DNA from: Rhea pennata
Lineage: Eukaryota; Chordata; Aves; Rheiformes; Rheidae
NCBI RefSeq assembly: GCF_028389875.1
Contig: NC_084663.1
Span: 206,615,876 to 206,679,875 of the forward strand
Reading direction: 5' to 3'
DNA length: 64,000 bases
The notes below the pieces were generated by a model that was given only the letters and a program-made list of their open reading frames with translations, searched no databases and was not told the origin of the DNA. How positions within the stretch are numbered: the first letter of the stretch is position 1; the number at the start of each line of letters is the position of its first letter. Of this stretch, positions 36,601-48,800 are shown piece after piece. A program made the translations under genes and the position numbers.

Positions 36601-37503
36601 TCAGTAGCCAGTGCCACACTTCAAAATCTAATTTTCCGGCACCAGAGAAATCTGTTTATTTATTAATAAAAGAATGTCATGTTTTACCATTATGCAAAAG
36701 TGGATTAATTGTGGCAGAGAATAAAAGAGATTCATAGTAAAGCAAAGGCAGTGTAACATGTTTCTGTGGCAGCCCATAGGTGCTATAGATTTCCTGAATA
36801 AAAACATCTTTGAGGGAGAATGGAAGTTCAGTGATGCCACTGAATATAGTGATACCTTCTTTACGTGGAAATGTTTTATCTTCCAAAATCAATATTGTAT
36901 TCAGTTCTCCTAAATCAGATATACAGGTAACATGTTAGCCTCCTAAATAGAGATTATAATTAAGTTTCCTCTGAGCTTTCATGTATTCATAATCACAAGA
37001 CAGCAATAATTTATTTGGCATAGAAAACAAAATGACAAGATAACCAGAGAGATGCCTAGACAATTGCTTATTTTTTTTTTTATTGCTGGGAACTTAATGC
37101 TTGATAAATGAATTAGTAAAATATTCAAAATTGCTCTGTGTGTGATTATAGAGTGGAGCTGTCTGAAGTGACTTATGCTGGTATGTCTGATAGTTCCTAA
37201 CTGTTATAAAAATATAGCTCATTGGGTTAGATTTACTAACACTTTGCATCAGCCCAGCAGCCAAAAATAGCACTAATAACTTAAGTGCTGGTGTTATACT
37301 GGTACAAAATAAATGCACTATTTAAGAAGATAAATCAACTTCATAGATTTTTGAAAGCATTGTGAAAATCTAACAATTGATTTTTTTCCCAATTTGTTAA
37401 AGACTTTCTGTACACTGTGCTTCAAAATAATCCCTCCAGTGTGTTCAGGTAATTGCATGTGCTTGTTGGAGGTGCCTACCCTCACAGAAAAACAAAAGGA
37501 TTA

Positions 37504-37583
37504 CTGATGAACCATTGCATCTGTTACTTGCATCACAGTTTCACCGATGAACCATTGCATTTGCAACTTGCGTCACAGTTTCT
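37504..37583 (+). repeat. 40-bp imperfect tandem duplication
   Basis: Two adjacent 40-bp copies, 37504-37543 and 37544-37583, differing at a few positions. Both contain GATGAACCATTGCAT. Confidence 0.85.
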
Positions 37584-37889
37584 GTCTTATTTTGTTAAGA
37601 TACCTTTAATTCTGGCATTCAAATTTATGCTTACGCAACAGTAATAATCCCTTTCTGAACCACTTCAGGACCCTTCTGTTGATTCTTACTTCAGTTCAAG
37701 TATCCATTCTCTAAATTGTGGTGCTCCTTTATCTATTAAAATAGCTACATTTACCTATTTTTGTTCTTCCTTTTTACTAAAATCAGATGTGGAAAATACA
37801 TAACTATCCCAAGCTTCTTTGCTTAATCCTACTCTAAACCTTTTTTAATGGTTCTCAATGGTCTTAGCTAGACATTATTCTTCTGAGGT

Positions 37890-38295
37890 ATGAGGCTGAA
37901 GAGAAGAATTACCCTGGAGAAGAGAAGACTGAGAGGGGATCTTATCAATGTGTATAAGTACCTGAAGGGAGGGTGTCAAGGGGATGGGGACAAACTCTTT
38001 TCAGTGATGCCATGTGACAAAACAAGAGGCAACAAACTGAAACACGGGAAGTTCCACCAGAAAATAAGGAAGAACTTCTTCCCTGTGAGAGTGACAGAGC
38101 ACTGGATGAGGTTGCCCAGGGAGGTTGTGGAGTCTCCTTCCCTGGAGATCTTCAAGGCCCGCCTAGATGTGATGCTGTCTAACATGCTCTAGGTGACCCT
38201 GCTTGATTTGGGGGGGGGGGGGGAGAGGGTTGGACTAGATAATCTCCAGAGGTCCCTTCCAACCTCAACCATTCAGTGATTCTGTGATTCTGTGA
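37890..38295 (+). mobile_element. CR1 LINE 3' fragment
   Basis: Plus-strand CR1 with the C-terminal ORF2 region (motif [19 protein letters not shown]) open for about 100 codons, a G run at 38210-38223 in the 3'UTR, and the ATTCTGTGA terminal repeat at the right end. 5'-truncated. Confidence 0.92.
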
Positions 38296-41200
38296 AGAAT
38301 GTTCTTTTCATGAACACCTCTATATAGCTGAATATCCCTATCTTAATCAATTAATTAGTCATTTCTTGATCTAATTTATCTTTTCCTCCTCTTAATTTCA
38401 CTCTCTAAGACCTGGGAAAAAATATGGATGATCAGCTCTGCCTTACAACTGCCAATCATCTTGGAGGTAAAATGTTTCCTGATGAATGACATTTATGAAA
38501 AATAGTAGAAAATGGTAGAAATAAAAATGTCAAAGGAGCTGAAATGTTAGGGAAAACTTCAGAAGAAAGCACAGAAAATAGTGATGAAGTTCCAGGTCAG
38601 AATAGTAAAATTTCCAGAGTGGAATTTTCAGTGTACTGCAAAGGTTACAAAGATCAGCTAGAAACTAATGCAAAGGAAAAGATGATCTTCACTTTGAAAT
38701 GTTGTAAGAGTCATCTGAAGTAAAAATTTTTGTGTGTTCTGCTTTCCAGTGGGAAGAAAAAATCACAGAAGGTAGTGATACGTAAGACAAGAAAGTCTTA
38801 GATACAAGAGTTAATTCTAGCAAAAAGTTCATGCTTGTAAGCTAAATATTGTATTTTACAATTTAGAAATACAGACAAGGGCAGGCATGTTTCCCCAATG
38901 TCCGGCAGTTGATTTCTTCATTTTCAATAGCAGTAAACAAAGTTTGGAAAGCACACTCAGAGATTTCCGATTTTGTAAAAATAAAAGGCTGTTGCTATTT
39001 AGAGGTAATCAGAATGCTTGTATAAAAATGAAAGAAGAAAATCTCTTCATAAAATAAAATCTCTGATTACATGTTTGATTTTATATAAAATATTCTATCA
39101 TTAAAAGATCAATTAAAGGATTATTTTTGTTTGCTTTGTTCTATATAATGCAATAAACAACTGCTGAGATTGATTAATAACCCAAACAAAGATGAAATAT
39201 TGGATCAATCTCAAAATATTTTTATTACATAGCAGTAAAGATTAATCCTACTATATAGCATATACTACTAAGAAGGGAGAAAAAGAAAAGAAGATGATCA
39301 TTCTACTTGCGCTTGCGTAGAGCAGGATTCAAATATCTGAATTAATTTCTCCATTTAGTTTAAACTAGATATGAAAATTTTGTACATATAGTGAATATAA
39401 GTAGACTGGCTGTCTGAAAAGGTAATGTATCTAGTCTTTTGTAAGCACCTCTCATAAGACATATCATGTTCTGGAGATGCCTTATCTCCCTCACTGAGAG
39501 AGCCTGGACAGCTAGGTCAAAACAGATACACATTTAAGATGACTGAAGTCAGTATAATGTTGAAGTGCCCCTTTCACTCCAAGCACATGGGTTTATTCCT
39601 ATCCCACTGAGATAAAAAGATTTAAGTAGCAACTGACCATCACTATACTTTCATCTTCTTTGGAGAACAACTCTATTATTTAATGTAAAAATACACTTAA
39701 AATATCAAATAGTTTCTTATTCTGGCCTGCTTTTTCTACTTTCATAATAATTCACTGTTTCAGATGATACTGCAAGAGCTATCTTTCCTCTTGAACAAGG
39801 CTTTTGTAGCCCGGCTTTGGTAGCTTCTGCCTTGGATGTTCTGAGGTAAGTAAATGTCCCAGAAGTTATACCTGTGGAAGGGAGTAAAGACACTTGAGTA
39901 CCCCTTTTCTTTTCCACTCTGTCACTATCGCACAAATTCTTTTTACTCTAAACTTCCTAGTCTACTCATTCCCCCGTAACTGACAGGTAAACCCAAAGCA
40001 AAGTTTAGAACAGTCTCATGTTTGATTTATGCTGCATAGACTGGTAAGGACATAGGTGATACTGCATTTTGATCTTTTACATGGTTTGATTATCATCCAG
40101 AATGCATGATAACTGCACAGTTTAAAAGGCAGCTGGTAATTCAAGGCAGCAAACATGAAGTGAGGGCTGAGGAGAGCCTAAGCATGAAGTGAAGGTGTCC
40201 TTTCCAAGTCTCTACGGTGTAAACTGAGTCAGTTAATCTCAGCAAATGAACTGAACTGTTTTGTAGAAAGCAAACAAAACCCTTTCTTTTTTGCTAGACT
40301 TGCTGAGAAAGACTGAACTGAGCATTCTGTCTCTGACCAGGTAGGTTTGGGTACTCTGACCTGGCATGACCCTACTTTTCTTGAGGGAATATAGAATTCT
40401 CCTATGGCTGAGTTTTTCTTGAAATGAAGCTAATGGTACTCCCCTATATCACTGGGTGTTGTGGTGTTCAATATAAATGTTGTGAGAGGCCATACAAATG
40501 TACAAAATAATGAGAAAGTATTTCATATTTGCAAAACTTTTTGAAATCCATATCTTAAAGAAAGCAAAGGCTTCTGGATTTTCCTATTGTATGCATTTTG
40601 TTTTTTCAGTATTAGGCCAATACCAATTAGCAATGAAGATGTAGAGCATCTAAATAAAATGGGGCTTTAAAAGGATAGTCTAATGTAAATCAAATTCCAT
40701 GAAAGTTTTGATGTAGCTGATTCACCTTAGATTTATTCTGCTCCAGCTCCGTTTAAACTCATCATTGTATTGAGCCTAGAAATATTGTATCATCTAGAAA
40801 AGGCAACTGAAAAACTGACAATCTCAGCTGCACATTGGTGCTATTTACCCTTACTTCTGTGAACCTATAGCTCTTTACATCAATGACTGATCAGTGACAT
40901 AAATCTTAATGTAATTTCTCAATCTCCACTTGGAGAAAAAATGACAGTTATAATTTGCTGTACTGTTTTTAGGTCATAAAAATTAAATATTACAATGGAA
41001 ACTTGGAACACACAGCTGTAGTTGCACATGCCAGCTGACAAATGTGCACCAACTTTGACAGAGGAGCAAAATCTCTTATAACAGTTATGATGATGTTAAA
41101 TGGGAGGTGAATTTTGTCTTCAGAAATTTCCTTGTTATGGTATTTAAATAAAGAAGATCTAGAAATGAAGAAACCTGATCTGACAACCAGTTCCTGTCCC

Positions 41201-41448
41201 TCTCTCATTTAGGAGATACAGACAGACTTGTATGTTTCCTCTGTGGTAAAGAAAACGGACAGAAGATTTGTACAGACAACAGTAGGACAAAAAAGAATGC
41301 AAAGGTCACAGAAGCTGGGTTATAAACCACGATTGCAGAGAAGTCATAGAATTAAGTTTAATTAAAAAAAGGAATCTATCTCAGTTGCCTCCGTAATAAG
41401 GCGCAATCCCCAAAATAAACTGAATTATCTTCTGTGAGTGAAATTTAA
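38296..41448. other. AT-rich stretch, no gene seen
   Basis: No recognisable repeat, RNA gene or convincing coding exon. Only short random frames. Confidence 0.55.
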
Positions 41449-42398
41449 TCACATAATCGTAGAACTACAGAATGGTTGAGGTTGGAAGGGACCTCTGGAA
41501 ATCGTTTAGTCCAACCCTCCTGCTCAAGCTGGGTCACATAGAGCATGTTAGACAGGGCTGCATCCAGGCAGGCCTTGAAGATCTCCAAAGACGGAGACTC
41601 CACAACCTCTCTGGGCAACCTGGTCCAGGGCTCCGTCACTCTCACAGTGAAGAAATTTCCCCTCACGCTCAGGCAGAACTTCCTGTTCTTCAATTTCTAC
41701 CCATTGCTTCTTGTCTTGTCACATGGCACCACTGAAAAGTGTTTGTCCCCATCTCCTTGACACTCTCCCTTAAGGTATTTGTAGATATTGATAAGATCCC
41801 CCTTCAGTCTTCTCTTCCCCAGGCTAAAGAGGCCCAGGTCTTGCAGCCATTCCTCATAAGAGAAATGCTCCAGTCCTCTAATCATCTTTGTACCCCTACA
41901 CTGAATTATCTCCAGTAGCTTCATGTGTGTCTTGTCCTGGGGAGCCCAGAACTGGACACAGGACTCAAGACGAGGCCTCCCCAGGGCTGAGTAGAGGGGC
42001 AGGATCACCTCCCTCCACCTGCTGGCAACACTCCTCCCAACGCACCCCAGGAGACCATTGGCCTTCTTGGCCACAAGGGCACATTGCTGGCTCATGGTCA
42101 GCTTGTCATCCCCCAGCACTCCCAGGTCCTTCTCTGCAGAGCTGCTCTCCAGGAGGTCAGCGCCCAGCTTGTATTGGTGCCTAGGGTTATTTTTCCCTAA
42201 GTGCAGGACCCTGGGCTTGCCCTTGTTGAACCTCCTGAGGTTCCTCTCTGCCCAGCTCTCCAGCCTGTCCAGGTCTCTCTGAATGGCAGCACAGCCCTCT
42301 GGTGTGTCAGCCACTCCTCCCAGCTTGGGATCATCTGCAAACTTGCTGAGGAGGCACTCTGTCCCTTCATCCAGATCATTGATGAGTAAATTGAACAT
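41449..42398 (-). mobile_element. CR1 LINE, 5'-truncated, with open reverse transcriptase segment
   Basis: Minus-strand CR1, 3' end at the left. A frame of 233 codons (42398-41697) covers the reverse transcriptase from the FADD catalytic box to the C-terminal domain. A stop then precedes the last about 50 codons, which continue in another frame to the CR1 end. It resembles the CR1 found in the tandem units. The 5' break lies just upstream of FADD. Confidence 0.92.
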
Positions 42399-43020
42399 GA
42401 ATAAGTTAATGACACAGCTTGGACAAACAAAAGGCTATTCAACAGCCAAAAGGACTGCTTGGCCACTTCTGCACCTTAATCTAACAATTTAAGAGTATGT
42501 CTGTTCCAAGAGCTAAACAGGCAAAAAACTGATAACATTTTTTTTCTAAGTGCACTGACAAGTCAAGGGAAGCAGTAGGAGTAAACACACTCCTCTCAGA
42601 GGAATCTGTCCATTAAGTTAGCTTACTGACCTCATGAAGCCACATCTGTATGTGTGTATGTGGCTTATATCACATCACACCTACACCATCATATGATGTA
42701 GTAAGTCTCCCAGGCAATTCTAAAAACCTAACCTGTGGCCACAGACCTCCTCACTTTGTTAAATGACAACAGTTTACAAATTGTTATCACATGTTGCAGT
42801 AGTACTTAAGTGAACCCCATTGCAGTATCTTAAACAGATGGTACTGAAACACAGCTACATGAAATGGCTTTTGCTTTAAAAGTGAATGGCAGAGGTTACA
42901 CTGTTCACATGCACCGGGCTGTCGTGAAGATTTCACATCCAGAATTTTACTTGGGAAGAATATAGCAGTGCTTTCAGGAAAATAATGGCATTTTGAATGA
43001 AGCAATGGCGTTGAACTGAT
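42399..43020. other. Stretch between two CR1s, no gene seen
   Basis: Single-copy AT-rich DNA without recognisable features. Confidence 0.5.
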
Positions 43021-43206
43021 ATCACAGAATCACTGAATCATAGAATTGGTAAGATTGGAAGGGACCTCTGGAGATCATCTAGTCCAACCCCCATCCCCAT
43101 GTAGGGTCACCTAGAGCATGTTAGACAGGGTTGCATCCAGGTGGGCTTTGAATATCTCCAGAGAAGGAGACTCCACAACCTCTTTGGGCAACCTCATCCA
43201 GTGCTG
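43021..43206 (-). mobile_element. CR1 LINE 3' end, short
   Basis: About 185 bp of CR1 3' end on the minus strand with the TTCTATGATTC-type terminal repeat and the start of the [16 protein letters not shown] region. Strongly 5'-truncated. Confidence 0.88.
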
Positions 43207-45709
43207 TCACCAGAACATACATGGTAGGTTTTTTCCTCCTACTCTCTTCCAGTAGTTTCCCACTTCTAGTCTGTCCACAGACTTTTTCTAGGATAACTAA
43301 GCAAAACAAGAGTCAGTAGTCTCAAATTGCAATGCTGGGATTTGAACTGTCATGTGAAAATTAAGCAGTTTGAAAATCTAAAAAGTTTGAAATCCACATT
43401 ATCTACATGAAATTCACAAATAAAGTGAGCTCCCTGTAGTCCTGTGCTTCAAATGATATCCAAAGATATCCATCAGCTCTGGGATTCAGTGAGAGGTAAT
43501 TATCAGCCTTCCTGAGAGTTATGCTTGATTTGGAGCCGATAACTTACTGCCCTATAATGTTAATACTATAAAATACTCAATCTATCCTGCACTAGCCTCC
43601 AAAGAAAGTTTCATTTTATGTGTGGAGTAAAAGATTTCTGTGCACTTTGCTTTCTTTCTCTACTACTGTGCCAAAACTACAGGAAAAAATATGACTGCTT
43701 GTTAAGCAGTGTAGAAATCTCTGTTTAACAGGAATGGATGCATACGTGACATTGAAAGAGAAGACTTGGATTTGACAACAGAAGAAGGCTGTGTATTATC
43801 GAATACTGCCATTCACCAGCAAAGTTCCTCTGGTTCTGCACTGCTCTAATGGCAGTGATTGTAGCTTCTGCAAGCAAGAGGGAGAGACACTTGAGGTATG
43901 AAATAACTGCATAATGGCAATCTGAAATCTGATCATGAAATCCTTCTTCATTTCTACCTTGTCCTCATTTCTACTTTGTCCTCATTTCTGTTGTCCTGAG
44001 GGGGTTGTCTGCTAAAGCTGGTGGGGGAGGAGGAAGGGGTTCACCTGAATGACTCCTACCAATTTGAAATCTTTTACATTCTACTTTGGTAATTCAGTGC
44101 CAAAGATCGATCTGCTAATGAAAAGACGGACTTTCTAGACGTTATGGATACTGTTTAAATATGTGGGATACAAGTAGATGTATCACTTTGACTACAAATT
44201 CCATGTCAAATAACACAATACTGCTTGATTTGGAGCTTTCCTGCAAATGTATGCTTATTTAAGATCTTTAATATGGAATGGCATCTTACAAAACAACTTT
44301 ATGATGAACTTGTTTTCAGCTGAATGCTGTAAGAGTACTTTATATCCTGTAGTAAATCTCCTCAAGCAGAGCAAAACCAAGCAATAAATAATATATTCTG
44401 GTTTAGATACCTTAAGGTCTATTTTATACTATTTTTAGTTATATTATTATTATGCTTAAAGATCCTATTTTGTATTCCTCTGTGGCAGTACAGTGAAGAT
44501 AGATAATAGAAAGATAATCTGTCCTTCAGAGAACTTCCAACGAATGAACAGAAGAAACTGGTAGGAAGCATAGATATATACAGAAAGGGTATAAACTATC
44601 AGTGAAAGACTGATGAGTGTGCAATTAAGATTTAAGCACTATTGAGATTAGGATTAATTTTCTCCTGCCTTTATTCTCAATACCAGTTGCTGAAGTGTTC
44701 TATTTTCACTTCATATTTATGCTCTTGCAAAACTCTGCCCTGGTCTCTCTCCTGTGGACATTTCCACTGAATACTATAAAACTCTCTGCACTTTCTCTTT
44801 GTCCAGGCTGATGTTGCCTTTCTACTTAGACTGTTTATAAGCAGATATTTCTCACATTTATTCCCAGTCAAACAAAAAAAAAAAAAAAAGAAACTAAGGA
44901 AAAAACTGCGAGGCAAGGTTTTGTAATATCTGCCACTGCTTGTAGTAAAAGAGCTCAGGACTTGAGGTATCAACTGTATCTTTAGTGAAGAATCTGCCCA
45001 CTTATGCATATTTCACTGTGGCAAGGCAATCTGCTATTGTGAACGTAGTGTGTGTGAAGCCTCAGGAGCCAAGGCTATACGGGTTTTATCTCTTCTTTCC
45101 AGTAACTCAGAAGAATAGAGGATCAAAACTCTGTGCTTTATTTAATTGTATCTGAGATAGTAAATTCAATGTAACGTAGTGTTGTATAGGCCAACTATTT
45201 GCCTAATGAGAGAAGTGGAGCCTGAGGGAACAATGGAAATGAGACAAGAATGGATAGCCCATAAAAATGCATATTAGCAAAGTTTAAATCTAATATTTTA
45301 AAGGTATTTTAAATTTATAATTTCCTGATTATAGTTCTGTTCCTTTTCTTGATCTACCTAGTGTATTTTCTGGTGCCAGATTCTTTGCCTGTTTCATTTC
45401 AATAAGGAAGGAGCCCTTGTGTCCCAGTTTTCCTGTGCTCCTAGGATTACACATTTCCTGTGCAATACTAACAATAGGATTTATCCCCTTCTGGTGAGCA
45501 ATGAGCTAACACTTCTTCTCTTCAGGTGTACATGACTAAATAAGAGAGCTCAAAATCATCCCCATGTGCTTTTGTCTCCCTAAAGACTACATGCTTGTAA
45601 AAACATTTCTCTAAATCTCCCAGTCTTGGTTTCCCCAACCCATTCAATAGTTTTCGGTTCTAATGCCCAGACTTTCAAAAAGCCCAAGAACAACGTGACC
45701 TTCTGCAAA

Positions 45710-45815
45710 TCATCAAGATTATTTTTCCTAATTATTTTCTTTTATTTAAGTTGGATCCACTTTCATCAAGATTATTTTTCCTAATTATTTTCTTTTATTT
45801 AAGTTGGATCCACTT
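45710..45815 (+). repeat. 53-bp perfect tandem duplication
   Basis: 45710-45762 is repeated without change at 45763-45815. The copies are pyrimidine-rich and end in GGATCCACTT. Confidence 0.95.
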
Positions 45816-48800
45816 CCTTACCTCTCTTCCACCCATCAAGGGCTTTCATTTTAAAGGAAATTATTGAAGCTTCGGAAGAAACATAACCATGGTGAGTATT
45901 GGTAAACCCCATATAAACTGAGGCATCATACTAGCTAGAAGCAGTACATACTCAGATTCCTCATGGAGGCACTTGGAGGGATAGCTTGGCAAGGAGAACT
46001 GAGGAACTAACATGCCTCGTGAGAACCTAACCCAGGTGCAGGCACTGCTAGTGTTGCCAGACCCTTTGTTCAATCTTACTGATATCAAACACCCTACCTC
46101 CTAAGCATCCAATTCACTCTGGACACACTTCACATTACACTTCAAGGTTAACCAACAGACATCGGAACACAAAATTATTCATACTAATGCTTAATCTAAG
46201 CCCAGTTAGGATTCACTCTGCTATTTTACTTACAAAAAAACCCTCACAGATTACTTACATCACATGTAACTATTTACAAAGCTTGGCATAATTATGAATG
46301 TTCAGTTTTTGAAATAGCTAGCAGATAGAAGCATTAAATCTCTTCCCCTAGCTGAAGAAACTTGAAGAAAAATTTCCAGCTTCTACTCATTAGAGCTTTT
46401 TTACTTTTGATGTGATACATAAATATGTGCAGCTCAAAGTAATGAATTGAGTGATAAGCTGCCTGAAATTTAAGGGCTGAACAATGCTGAGCATCCATCA
46501 GAAAACTCAGGCAAGCTACCTTCACTTCAGGTTTGACTGCTACTTTAGCTGCACTGTGCAAAAAACCATACTCAGTTATGTGAAAATAAATCTGCAACCA
46601 AAACTTGATTTGTTCAAAATAAAGTAAAGCCGAAGAACTTACTAATGTCACTTTAAACACAGTGAGGAATGAAAATATCATTTTCTGAACTTTCAGAAAA
46701 ATTCATTTTGATTCAAAACCTGCAGTTTTCAGAAATCCTCAACTATGAAAACATTAGCTTGCCCGGGGAGAAATATTAATGCTCTTGATGACTCCGCTGT
46801 CCATTATATTCCCTCATAAATCCTCATTCAATATCTACTCTAACTTAGATGTCTGAAAGTTAAATAGTCACCTTGTGCTTCAGTTATAAGCAAATACCTC
46901 CAGATGGTAGTTCATCTAATTTTAAGGTAGGCATATGTGGTAAATCAGAAGAATCTCCCTCTGGAAGTACCATTTTTTTCCCCCATTGACAATGCAGGAA
47001 GTGCATAAGTAGCTCAGACTTATAGGTAGGTGAGTATAAATAAGTCAACATCCAGACCAGAGCTAATGCTGGTTCCAGCCTTTTCTCTTACCTCTTGTCT
47101 TTCTCCTTTTTTTTTTTTTTTTTTTTTTTCTCTCTCTTTTCTTGGCCTTGCCTTACCTTCCCTTGCACCCCTTTTTTTCCTGAAAAAGGGTAATTTTAAT
47201 TATTTTGCTATAATTTTTCATTGCTATATAAACACATATTTCAGAGAATATCAGAACAAAAACTTTGTCTGCAGATCAGCAAGCATCCCGCACAGCACTT
47301 TGTGATGAATCATATTGTATCAAACCTCCGGAGCAATTACCATAGCATGGAGTCAGAGCAGACTCTCTGCTCAGTGCCACTGGTGTGTGGGGGGAAATGC
47401 TGTGTGCGAACCTTTCAGCTGACAATCCTTGATCTGCAAAATACCTGCTGATCAAAGATGTTTGAATTTAACAGCAGAGTCGTGGGCCATACTTTATGTA
47501 CTTTTTGGACATACATTACTCCAAAGACAACCGACAGATGAGGCTGCTATAACTTTTATTGGGTGCAGAGGGATCCTCGAGGCCTGTTTTCCTGATGGAA
47601 GATGCTTCCCAGCCAGACACGGCAATACATCATTGTCTCATCTCTTCCAAGTGCTTATTGCTCTAGGAAATATTTTTCTTCTGCTTAATTAAACATCATT
47701 ATGATCACTGAGACAATAACTCTCTTTAAGATAAGAGAGCAAGTTTATGCTCTCTTATCCTTCTCTACACCTTCCAAGTCGTATCTATTCATACAATATT
47801 TCAGACTGAATTTGTATTTCAGTGTTCCCAGCTTTTACGGTCTCATGTCTTCCTAGACTAGCAATGTAATCATAACTGTCTACCTCCTGGTATTTATTAT
47901 TAATACGAATATAATGAAGTGGGTGATTAAGCAGTCACTGGTTACTCCTGTAATCACCAGACCAGCCCCCTAAGGAAACTGAGTTCAGTAACATGTCACT
48001 GGAATGATAAAATCTTAATGAGTCATCAATGAGATGCATAATTGTGAGGCTCAGCAGAGTTCAAGTCTTGTTTATCATAAAAATAAAGGAGATGGAGCTG
48101 GGTGAGGAAAAATAGCACAAAATGGAGGCACTCCAAATGCTGTATGTGCTAGCTCTGTTGGATCTGTGACAAATAACACCTGCTAGGTATCTGTCCCTCA
48201 TTTTAGCATGGTAGCTGCAAAATCTTTGTTCTAGTATGCAGTACCATTTTCATACACTCAACCCTGCCTGACATCTACATTAATTCAGATCATGTTAGAG
48301 ATGGGATGGCCTCCTCCCTGTCTGCTCCCCTAAGCTCACCTCCTCATCCTCCTTTCATGAAGAGTGTCTGAGATAGGAAATGATTTACAGAAAAAGAGTT
48401 TCCAAACCCTCTGGCATCTTGGATCTGCTTATACAAGCTTGTCCTGATTAATTCAAAATTCTTCTTGTTCTAATAATCCTCTCATTTCAAAGCCTCTTTG
48501 TAGTTTCCTTCCTACCTTTTGCTGGCATGCAAACGAGCAACCTCAGGTATGGATGTTTAACTTTTTTGTTCTCCGCTGTTTCAAAATCTTATAGGTTTGG
48601 GGAGCTGTGATATGCTCTGGCTTTTTCTTCTCTTAATCTGTATTCTTCATGCTATTAATAATTCATTTTCTGAAGAAGGGAGAAAAAAAAGAAATTACTC
48701 AAAGCCCTGTTAGACATAAAGAAGTGACAACTCTTCCAGAAGAAAGACTGCAGGTCAAGTTCAGACCTGGGAAAAGCGGCTGCAACTCTATTGAACTACT

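Larger units (their letters stand above)
23259..37889. other. AT-rich intergenic or intronic DNA, no gene seen
   Basis: About 14.6 kb of single-copy AT-rich sequence. Reading frames are at most about 115 codons and show no domain or splice context that I trust. It holds a GTAT microsatellite (24557-24610), a degenerate TG-rich stretch (about 26130-26310), C/T homopolymers near 32303-32330 and 32431-32441, and a 40-bp imperfect tandem duplication at 37504-37583. Confidence 0.6.
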
